A stretch of DNA of 64,000 bases from Reichenbachiella ulvae (lineage in GTDB: Bacteria > Bacteroidota > Bacteroidia > Cytophagales > Cyclobacteriaceae): positions 1,860,001 to 1,924,000 of the forward strand of contig NZ_JAOYOD010000001.1 of NCBI RefSeq assembly GCF_025833875.1. Direction: 5' to 3'. Position 1 is the first letter of the stretch; every line of letters begins with the position of its first letter. This document shows positions 35,441-42,786 of the stretch, in pieces. Position numbers and translations under genes: made by a program. The notes below the pieces were generated by a model that saw only the letters and a program-made list of their open reading frames with translations, was not told the origin of the DNA and did no database searches.

Positions 35441-38206
35441 TTAATTCTTTATAAACCTCATCACCCTAACCTCTCCCTGAGCATCGCTCAATCTGATCAG
35501 ATATATACCAGCCTCCAGAGATGACACCTCCATACTGGTCTTTCTTGTTTTTTCAAATAATTCTTGTTCCATAACCACCTTTCCCATCATATTGAATACA
35601 CTAATGCCACTCATCAAAATTTCTGTTTCTATGGTCAACCATTCCTTAACAGGGTTTGGGTAAAGTACCCAGTTGCTATTTCCCTCAATTATCCCCTCAT
35701 TGACACCCAATACCAATGCACTTTCTTCGATATAGTTTTCTATCACTGAAGAAGTAAAAATTCTAAAATCCTCGGCAGGCACAGTCAGTTCAAAATTTTC
35801 AAAATCCTTTACTTCGATTTCCTGACCTGTCAAGTAATCATACCAAGTACCATCCTTGGTGAAATGAGGATTAATCTCTGTAGATTCCAATCCGAAATTA
35901 CCCACCACTACAATATTCACATCCGGGTGACTGATACTGATCCATTTTTGCTTCCCGGCTGATTCCCATTCAAAATAATCCGCATCTACATATTGGGTAT
36001 TAGATCGTAAATTTATCAGCGACTGGTAAAGCAAATACAGTTTCCTTCTGTTATTATCCTCCAGATATTCCCAATGTGTTGGCTTGACACCTAATCGGTC
36101 ATTGTTCAACTCTTCGTCATAAGCCATTTCTCCAAACTGCCATACCATTTTAGGTCCAGGGATAGTGAAGAAAAACACCGCATTGAGCTGCAATCTTCTT
36201 ATGGCTTCTGGCAGTCCCATATTGGTACTCTTCTGAATGTCCCACATGACACGTTCCTCGTCATGACTCTCCATATAAGATACTAAATTTGGACGACTCC
36301 ATCCTCTGGTTCCGTGATAGGAACCGCTAATATCCTTGATAAACCTTTTGGCCAGAGATCGATAATCATGGTTCATATTACCCCACAACATAATACCATA
36401 ATCAGCTAACTCTTTTTCTTCACTATTTTCCGCTAAGTGCTCAAAAATGACATAAGCCTCAGCGTCCTGTTCCCAAATCTTATCCGCCATGCGCTTAAGC
36501 AGGGCTATTCGATCTGCGTCGTAATTGCTCGCCCATTCGTCTGACGAACTCTTGAAGTTATTCCCAAACCCCTTGGTAAAATCAAATCGAAAACCGTCTA
36601 CCTTATATTCCTGCATCCAATAGCTATTGACACTATCTACCAGTGCCTGGGTGTAGACGCTCTCATGGTTCAAATCCGAACCCCAATGAGCTGCCGTATT
36701 AGCAAAGTTGTGTTGCTCGTTGTACCATGGATTATCTGCGGCTGGCCTATTAGATACATCATTCCAGTACATTCTTGCAAAAGGAGAACTATTAAAAGTA
36801 TGGTTGAGCACCAAATCCAATATCACTGCTATCCCTCTGCCATGGCACTCATCGATGAGCTTTTTCAAGTCATTTTTGGTGCCGTAGTATTTGTCTGGGG
36901 CGAAATAAAAATTTGGATTATAACCCCAGCTCTCATTCCCTTCGAATTCGTTCACTGGCATCAGTTCTATAGCATTGATACCAAGACCCTCGAGATAGTC
37001 TAATTTATCAATGACGGCCTGATAAGTATGGCTTTCATGAAAATCCCTCACCAACAACTCGTAAATCATCAAGTCATCCTGATCTGGTGCATCGAAGGTT
37101 TCGTTGACCCAGCTGTACGCTGTTTGACCTGTTTCTAAAACTGAGGCACGATATGAAGTTTTATTACTTGGGTATTCTACCAAATTTGGAAAAGTGCTGG
37201 CATCAATAAAACTATCATCCCAGGGATCACTCACCTGTTCAGTATATGGATCAGCCACTATCAATTCTCCATCAATCAAATACTGAAAGACATAGGATGT
37301 ACCAGGAGCAAGATTCGAAATAGTCACCCAGAACTGATCACCATCCTTGTTCATCAAGTACTCTTTGTCCAGTTGCCAGTCATTAAAGTCTCCCAATACA
37401 AAAACACTATTCTTGCCAGGTGCAAGTAGCACCAAGGTAGCTTCAGTAGCATTGGCATCATTGTAATTAACCCCATTGAGCATACCATTAGGTAAGGCCA
37501 CTGTAGGAGTATTTGGAGTCAAACTATAGGTATAAGTAGTTTCATCTGTTTCTGTAGCTGTTGCAGCCATAGCCTTTAGAACATGTACCTCTCCATCATC
37601 TATCACTGTATGGTTATGTTGTAGCGAAAGAGCATCTGTCGCTGAAGCTATGAGATTATCATCTACATAAATTTCGATGGTTGAGCCTTCTGAGGTTTTG
37701 ATGTCCAAATTAATTACATCTCCTATTTGGTAAAAACCATAATCTCCCTCAGGGCTGTTCATTTGAACCGTAAATTGATTGGTCACCTGCGTAATGTAAT
37801 CCTCGGTCTGACCATCTGCCCAATCATCCCCTTTAAGAAGCATCCCCACCTCATTGATGGCATCCTTGGACAATCCTGTAAAATCTGTCAGTGTCAAAGT
37901 GATAGTAAAAGTCACCTTGCCACCATTGGTTTCTTTTGTAAATTTTGCTTTATCTGTGGCTGAAGTATTGCTACTGGCTGGATTGACATTAGAAACTACA
38001 TTGGTATTTTCATTATCTGGTAGCCAAAGCCATATCCATGCCTCATCCAGATTGCTTAGGCTATTGCCTGTAGCATCATAACTTATGGTTATTTCTTCAT
38101 CGGCCTGAAAAAATTCTGGTGTAATCGTAGGCGCAATATCAACTTTCTGCGCATTCAACTGAACATAGGCCAACAGCGAAACACATATGAGGATGAGTTT
38201 TCTCAT
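35441..38206 (-). CDS. Extracellular GH13 amylase/pullulanase with T9SS sorting domain
   Basis: This 921-residue secreted enzyme has a signal peptide (ILICVSLLAYVQLNAQ), two N-terminal beta modules (~20-240), a CBM48/E-set domain (~255-345, with VFVLGDFNDWQ), and a GH13 barrel (~380-770). Conserved regions are VILDLVLNHTF (I), GFRFDFTKGF with the nucleophile (II), VIFEHL with the acid/base Glu (III), and MESHDEERV (IV). The C-terminal ~80 residues are a type A T9SS sorting domain (VLYPNPVKEWLTIE ... VMRFIKN). It would be released or surface-attached via T9SS to attack long polymer. It lies between the SusE/F-like gene and SusC, and a perfect hairpin precedes it. Confidence 0.93.
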   Translation of the reverse strand: MRKLILICVSLLAYVQLNAQKVDIAPTITPEFFQADEEITISYDATGNSLSNLDEAWIWLWLPDNENTNVVSNVNPASSNTSATDKAKFTKETNGGKVTFTITLTLTDFTGLSKDAINEVGMLLKGDDWADGQTEDYITQVTNQFTVQMNSPEGDYGFYQIGDVINLDIKTSEGSTIEIYVDDNLIASATDALSLQHNHTVIDDGEVHVLKAMAATATETDETTYTYSLTPNTPTVALPNGMLNGVNYNDANATEATLVLLAPGKNSVFVLGDFNDWQLDKEYLMNKDGDQFWVTISNLAPGTSYVFQYLIDGELIVADPYTEQVSDPWDDSFIDASTFPNLVEYPSNKTSYRASVLETGQTAYSWVNETFDAPDQDDLMIYELLVRDFHESHTYQAVIDKLDYLEGLGINAIELMPVNEFEGNESWGYNPNFYFAPDKYYGTKNDLKKLIDECHGRGIAVILDLVLNHTFNSSPFARMYWNDVSNRPAADNPWYNEQHNFANTAAHWGSDLNHESVYTQALVDSVNSYWMQEYKVDGFRFDFTKGFGNNFKSSSDEWASNYDADRIALLKRMADKIWEQDAEAYVIFEHLAENSEEKELADYGIMLWGNMNHDYRSLAKRFIKDISGSYHGTRGWSRPNLVSYMESHDEERVMWDIQKSTNMGLPEAIRRLQLNAVFFFTIPGPKMVWQFGEMAYDEELNNDRLGVKPTHWEYLEDNNRRKLYLLYQSLINLRSNTQYVDADYFEWESAGKQKWISISHPDVNIVVVGNFGLESTEINPHFTKDGTWYDYLTGQEIEVKDFENFELTVPAEDFRIFTSSVIENYIEESALVLGVNEGIIEGNSNWVLYPNPVKEWLTIETEILMSGISVFNMMGKVVMEQELFEKTRKTSMEVSSLEAGIYLIRLSDAQGEVRVMRFIKN

Positions 38207-38234
38207 GCTTTTTAAAATTGTTTGGAATTAAGAG

Positions 38235-38265
38235 ATAGGCATTGAGAAAGGCTCTCAATGCCTAT
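38235..38265 (-). promoter_or_regulatory. 13-bp perfect intercistronic hairpin
   Basis: ATAGGCATTGAGA and TCTCAATGCCTAT pair perfectly across a 5-nt loop in the 72-nt gap between the SusE/F-like gene and the T9SS amylase. On the transcribed strand it is followed by CTCTTAATTCC, not a T run, so it is more likely an mRNA stabiliser, processing site or partial attenuator than a full terminator. Confidence 0.65.
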
Positions 38266-38278
38266 CATAGATTAGATT

Positions 38279-39796
38279 TTAGTTGATAGTACCTGTACCA
38301 TCTTTGAAGTTAAGCGTCACGCTTCCTCCATCAGAACCTTGGGCTCTGGCCTGGTCATCACCAGTTCCTCGATATTCGATTTTACCATCCAACACGATGA
38401 ACTCAGCTTGCCACCAGTCTACTGGTCCGCTACCATCTTTTACTGTCAAAGTAGAAGCTGCTACGTGTATTCTCACATCTTTAGCTCCGATGATTCCAGT
38501 GTAAGAAATCACACCATTGTCATTATCTACTGTAAATTTCTGATTTTCATTAGCAGCAGTCCATTGTGTATCATCGCTACCGAATGCATCACCGATACCG
38601 TAAACATTTGGAACATTGATTTCAATCGTCTCATCTTCCATATTAGCAACTACCATATAGTATCCTGCAGCAGGAACTGGTACATCGTCACCACCTTGTG
38701 CAAACACTCCTTCAGTCGCATCACCAGTTTTACCAAAAGCATTATTCCAATCTTTAGCAGGAGACACCTTGATTGCACCATTTTCTTCCAACCATACGAT
38801 CTTCCAGAATAAGTGCGGATTAGAGTGCACTGGGATCATTGGGTAATCAGTCAATTCCCACTGCCATCCATCAGCAGTTCCATCTGAATCAGAATCAGCC
38901 ATATTTAACCCATTACCTATTAAATATAGTGCCTCTGGGTAATCAGGTAATGGCTCCAGGTCACCAGTTTTAGTAGCGGTTGCTAATACCCCGTCTCTAG
39001 GATCCCAAGTGAAAGTCACAGTATACTCCCCTCTTTCGGTAATAGCGATGTTAGCACCTTCATTACCTGGCAATAAATTAGACAATGATCCACCGAAGTT
39101 GGTGAAAAATGAATACCCGTTATCGTTGGCAAAATCAGAAGTCACGTCCAACCTTCTATCGATGGCCCATCTACAGTTGAATCTGAATTTCATTTCATTT
39201 TCCTCAAGAGCAACTCCTTCAATAGACCATGCACCACCATCAGCAGTTACGGTTCCAGAAAGTGAAGTATCATCACTCCATCCACCTGGAGTAGCACCAC
39301 CAATGATTCCAACAGATTCTAATTGATCAAACACGATCTCATCCATATCCGTATCATAGGCAACTACATAAAGTCCATCAGTTGTAATTTCGAAAGCAGT
39401 TCCACCCTCTTCTGCAGCCACAAATTGATAACCAGAAGCATCACACTCTGCATTGTTCACCTCAGCCACTGCACTTTGTGTACCACCGATAGTTGCAACT
39501 ACCTCTTTTTCAACCACCTCTACAAGGTTATACTTACCTGTAGTCAGATACATGTACCCTTGCATAAAGCCCACTCTATCCATTGCACCAAAATCAGGGG
39601 CATCAACAGTAGCAGACTTCAATTCTGAAGTAGAGACTGGATCTTCACCTTCGGCAGCTACGTAAAAACCATCCGCGACCAAAAGGCCATCTCCGCCTCC
39701 AATGTCAATTCCTCCGTCATCCTGACTACATGACGCCATCATAGCGATCACTGCTAGCGAAAGCATGAAAGAAAATATTCTATTTGCGTTTTTCAT
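38279..39796 (-). CDS. SusE/SusF-like surface glycan-binding lipoprotein
   Basis: This 505-residue lipoprotein has the lipobox VIAMMASC. It is composed of successive beta-sandwich modules; the segments AEVNNAECDASGYQFVAAEEGG, YTVTFTWDPRDG and PALYLIGNGLNMADSD-type repeats (EALYLIGNGLN, PNVYGIGDAFGSDD) resemble the tandem starch-binding modules of SusE and SusF. It should bind alpha-glucan at the surface without catalysis. It is the first gene of the leftward operon, unlike the Bacteroides sus order where SusE/F follow SusD. Its promoter region, shared with the divergent lacI-like gene, holds a LacI-type operator. Confidence 0.83.
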   Translation of the reverse strand: MKNANRIFSFMLSLAVIAMMASCSQDDGGIDIGGGDGLLVADGFYVAAEGEDPVSTSELKSATVDAPDFGAMDRVGFMQGYMYLTTGKYNLVEVVEKEVVATIGGTQSAVAEVNNAECDASGYQFVAAEEGGTAFEITTDGLYVVAYDTDMDEIVFDQLESVGIIGGATPGGWSDDTSLSGTVTADGGAWSIEGVALEENEMKFRFNCRWAIDRRLDVTSDFANDNGYSFFTNFGGSLSNLLPGNEGANIAITERGEYTVTFTWDPRDGVLATATKTGDLEPLPDYPEALYLIGNGLNMADSDSDGTADGWQWELTDYPMIPVHSNPHLFWKIVWLEENGAIKVSPAKDWNNAFGKTGDATEGVFAQGGDDVPVPAAGYYMVVANMEDETIEINVPNVYGIGDAFGSDDTQWTAANENQKFTVDNDNGVISYTGIIGAKDVRIHVAASTLTVKDGSGPVDWWQAEFIVLDGKIEYRGTGDDQARAQGSDGGSVTLNFKDGTGTIN

Positions 39797-39849
39797 AATC
39801 TTGAATTTTTAATAATTAAGTTTTTCAATAATTGTACTATACTAAGCTC

Positions 39850-39900
39850 GCTTTTAAAGAACACTGTTCCTTACTCAGAGTCGTACACTTATCTTACTTC
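39850..39900. repeat. Copy A of a ~50-bp element shared by the two glucan-operon control regions
   Basis: It begins CTTTTAAAGAA, then ACTG, CCTTA, AG, TCG, ACACT, ATCT and CTT in the same order and spacing as copy B (42719-42768), about 39 of 47 aligned bases identical with two 1-nt gaps. Read on the plus strand, it lies upstream of the leftward operon but in the opposite orientation to it. The remainder of the 511-bp divergent gap (39797-40307) holds the operator and promoter listed separately. Confidence 0.7.
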
Positions 39901-40075
39901 TCCTGTTATTAAAAATTTCTTAACTGTGGATTACCTTTTGTGGCTAATTAGAAGGGCGGGTGTTAGTCTTTCATCACGCTTTCTTCATTTAGTCAACATT
40001 CAATTATAGGCATATATTTTAAATAAACAAGGATTTTAAATATCTCTCAGACGCATTTTTTTCACGAAAACGGAA

Positions 40076-40091
40076 CCGCAAACGTTTGCGG
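40076..40091. promoter_or_regulatory. LacI-family operator palindrome
   Basis: CCGCAAACGTTTGCGG is a perfect 16-bp palindrome with the central CG step and GCAAACGTTTGC core typical of LacI/CcpA-family operators. It lies between the leftward SusE/F-like gene and the rightward lacI-like gene, so it can control both. Confidence 0.85.
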
Positions 40092-40195
40092 AGAAAAATA
40101 ATTTTTCCTACAAATTGAAAATTTGATAAAAACTGCATTTTCACCACTTTTCAGAATCGAACACAATCCACATTAAACGTATATTGTACTTTTTT

Positions 40196-40203
40196 TATCT
40201 TTG
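40196..40203 (+). promoter_or_regulatory. Bacteroidota-type -7 box for the LacI-family gene
   Basis: TATCTTTG matches the TAnnTTTG consensus of the Bacteroidota housekeeping sigma factor, about 105 nt before the ATG at 40308. No clear TTTG -33 box is at the ideal spacing, so confidence is moderate. Confidence 0.45.
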
Positions 40204-40307
40204 AAGCGAAACATACATTCTTTAGAAGTGATATAAATCCAAAAACAAAATCGCCGCATAATTGCATTTTCGCCTTTCTCATCCAATATTGTATTCTCAT
40301 TAGAATT

Positions 40308-41342
40308 ATGAAGCAAGCACCCGTCACTATTAAAGATATTGCCCGAGAACTGGGAATTTCCCCATCTACGGTTTCCAGAGCATTAAAAGATCATCCTGAC
40401 ATTAGTCCAGAGACCAAAAAGCTTGTGAATGATCTGGCTGCCCAGCTCAATTATGAGCCCAATACCATAGCCATGAGCCTCAGGAGCAAAAAGACCCATA
40501 CTATAGGTGTCATCATTCCTGAGATCGTACATTTCTTTTTCTCAACTGTGATTTCCGGAATTGAAGAGGTCGCCTATAAAAAGGGTTATACAGTTATGTT
40601 CTGCCAGTCGAATGAAACCTACGAAAAGGAAGTGATTGATACCAAGGCACTATTGGCTCATCGTGTGGACGGCTTTTTGATCTCTTATTCAAAAGAAACC
40701 ACCAACTTCGACCATTTCAGAGAGATCAAGAAGAAAGAGATTCCGTTGGTTTTCTTTGACAGAGTCCCAAACGAAGATTTAGAATGCAGCACCATTACCA
40801 TCAATGATTTTGAGAGTGCGGAAAGAGCTGTGGATCATTTAGCTGCTGAAAACTACAAAAGAATTGCTCACCTGGCGGGACCACAAAATCTGGAGATCAG
40901 TAAACAAAGGCTAGAAGGATACAAAAACGGTATTCGAAAACACAATCTTTATTTCGAAGAAGCCTATGTGCAGTACTGCGGAAAAGGAGATTTCGAAGAA
41001 GGGCAGCGCTGCACCAAAGAGTTGCTCAAACTAAAAAACCGTCCTGATGCCATATTCGCCAACAATGATGTCGCGGCATATGGATCTATGAAAGCTATCA
41101 AAGAGGCCGGACTAAAAATACCCGACGATGTTGCTATCATGGGCTTTAGCAATTGGCAATTTGCCTCCTTGACAGAACCTCAATTGACCTCCATCGCGCA
41201 ACCAGGCATCGAAATGGGAAAAGCAGCTGCCCGACGCCTAATCATGGAATTGGAAGCTGGCAATGAGGACATCCCTCCGGTAGATGAAGTCCTTAAAACG
41301 GACATCATTGTCAGAGACTCTACTCGATCTGTCGCCAAATAA
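40308..41342 (+). CDS. LacI-family transcriptional regulator of the alpha-glucan locus
   Basis: This 344-residue protein has an N-terminal LacI helix-turn-helix (VTIKDIARELGISPSTVSRAL) with hinge helix (PNTIAMSLRSKKTHTIGV), then a periplasmic-binding-protein-like effector domain (~60-340, with HRVDGFLISYSKE, VPLVFFDRVP-type strand and RPDAIFANNDVAAYG). It sits between the two glucan operons, and LacI-type palindromes at 40076 and 42594 flank it. It is likely a maltose/maltodextrin-responsive regulator replacing the membrane SusR of Bacteroides; whether it represses or activates is not visible. It is convergent with the esterase at 41349 (6 nt gap). Confidence 0.93.
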   Translation: MKQAPVTIKDIARELGISPSTVSRALKDHPDISPETKKLVNDLAAQLNYEPNTIAMSLRSKKTHTIGVIIPEIVHFFFSTVISGIEEVAYKKGYTVMFCQSNETYEKEVIDTKALLAHRVDGFLISYSKETTNFDHFREIKKKEIPLVFFDRVPNEDLECSTITINDFESAERAVDHLAAENYKRIAHLAGPQNLEISKQRLEGYKNGIRKHNLYFEEAYVQYCGKGDFEEGQRCTKELLKLKNRPDAIFANNDVAAYGSMKAIKEAGLKIPDDVAIMGFSNWQFASLTEPQLTSIAQPGIEMGKAAARRLIMELEAGNEDIPPVDEVLKTDIIVRDSTRSVAK

Positions 41343-41348
41343 GCCTAT

Positions 41349-42434
41349 CTACCATTCGATATTATTCTCGATAAACTGAATCAGGCCATCAGCCATGATT
41401 TGTTGTTCCTCGACAGAAGGGTGACCTCCCGTTTCTTTGAATGGCTGAAAATAAGTGTAGATTTTATCATCCTGAAGACTATCAACCGCACTTTGAACGA
41501 GTCCTGGCCACTTAGACCCCTCTCGGGTAGCATCCATATTACCTAACATACATATGATGTCATTCTCTGGGTAATGAGCTCTGATCTCAGAAACAAAATC
41601 CCTATAAGCCGCTACTAACTCTTCATCACTAGGAGCTGAGTCCCCAAAATTTGTTTTGAATTCTTCCCTTTCTGGCATATTAACCAGCCAGGAATCATTT
41701 TGAAACAAGTTGATAACTACCAGATCAGGGCTAAACAAGGAAAAATCCCATTGACTCTCTGGGTCTTCTGGATCTACTCGATCATAGATTTCGGGCATAA
41801 TCATCGGAAACCAGCTAATGGTAATTCCTATACCGCTTTTGCAAATGGTATGACGCTGAGCATCAAAGTGACCCGCTGTGATGGCTGCATAGCTCAAGTA
41901 GTGATTGGTAAACGTACTATCAGGCCTGTCTTTTCCAGTGGTATCCTCCACTGCATATCCAGCCGTGATAGAGTTTCCATAAAATTCGATTTTCCTCTTT
42001 TTCTCTTCATCCTTTGCCAAAATTCTGGGTTCCCCTTCCAGCTTGAAACCATAAAATGAAGTCTTACCTCTATCCCACTCTGTCCTTTTAAACAATTCAA
42101 CACAATGATTCCCATTTGACAGCCCTGAAGCTAAAACGTAGTAGTGTTTGGCAGTATCAGGCCGCAAAACGTACATACTATCCTGATCTATGATCACATT
42201 GTAATAATTATCTCCTCGCTCATCTTGTAGCAGAGCGGATACGGTTCTACCCTTAAAATTGAGTTTGACAGTACTGCCAGACCAAAACATATCTACTTTC
42301 CCTGCGGTACTGTCTAGTCTTCCTGAATATTCAATATCTGTATCAGTATAATTAATTATGAGCGGTTGTGGTTCGCTGCACCCTACAGCAACAAACCCCA
42401 TAATTACTACCAAAAATGCCTGAGTCAATTTCAT
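41349..42434 (-). CDS. CE2-like SGNH/GDSL esterase lipoprotein
   Basis: The ATG at 42434 gives a proper lipoprotein signal (MKLTQAFLVVIMGFVAVGC); an in-frame ATG at 42479 lies in poor context. About 361 residues. An N-terminal jelly-roll (~30-140, VDMFWSGSTVKLNFKGRTVSAL) precedes an SGNH hydrolase: FYGNSITAGYAVED supplies the nucleophile Ser, VINLFQNDSW the Asn block, and GGHPS the catalytic His. This two-domain layout is that of carbohydrate esterase family 2 (deacetylases of xylan or glucomannan oligosaccharides). Its presence in an alpha-glucan locus is unusual. It diverges from GH31 across a region carrying a LacI-type operator, so co-regulation is plausible. Confidence 0.85.
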   Translation of the reverse strand: MKLTQAFLVVIMGFVAVGCSEPQPLIINYTDTDIEYSGRLDSTAGKVDMFWSGSTVKLNFKGRTVSALLQDERGDNYYNVIIDQDSMYVLRPDTAKHYYVLASGLSNGNHCVELFKRTEWDRGKTSFYGFKLEGEPRILAKDEEKKRKIEFYGNSITAGYAVEDTTGKDRPDSTFTNHYLSYAAITAGHFDAQRHTICKSGIGITISWFPMIMPEIYDRVDPEDPESQWDFSLFSPDLVVINLFQNDSWLVNMPEREEFKTNFGDSAPSDEELVAAYRDFVSEIRAHYPENDIICMLGNMDATREGSKWPGLVQSAVDSLQDDKIYTYFQPFKETGGHPSVEEQQIMADGLIQFIENNIEW

Positions 42435-42593
42435 GATCGTGTTAAATAATTGAGACACGAAAATAGAAAACATTACCATCTATTTGCTAGAAAGCCCTGA
42501 CCAATTAAGGCTAGATTTTTGATCCAAATTCTGGCTAATTATAAGAATAGATCAAGAGTTACATCAATTTCACCAAAAAAATCGCAAAATCTC

Positions 42594-42607
42594 TGCAAAC
42601 GGTTGCA
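42594..42607. promoter_or_regulatory. LacI-family operator upstream of GH31 / esterase
   Basis: TGCAAACGGTTGCA fits the LacI-family consensus TGCAANCGNTTGCA at every fixed position and shares its half-site GCAAACG with the palindrome at 40076. It lies in the divergent gap 42435-42786, 187 nt before the GH31 start. Confidence 0.8.
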
Positions 42608-42718
42608 AGCTTCAATTTGAAGCAAAAACAAGGCTACAGCAGGCCAAAACCCCTCATATCGCAGCTCACCCCGTCCCTCTTCATTGTAATCAATCGAGGC
42701 TTCATCTATCTTTACTTT

Positions 42719-42768
42719 GCTTTTAAAGAATTACTGACCCTTATTTAGGATCGACACTCATCTGCTTT
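42719..42768. repeat. Copy B of the ~50-bp element, just upstream of GH31
   Basis: CTTTTAAAGAAT, TACTG, CCCTTA, TTAGG, TCGACACT and CATCTGCTTT align with copy A at 39850-39900. It ends 18 nt before the GH31 ATG, so it probably falls in the 5' leader of that operon. An imperfect -7 box, TTACTTTG, immediately precedes it (42712-42719). Confidence 0.7.
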
Positions 42769-42786
42769 TCATAGATTCATCAACTC

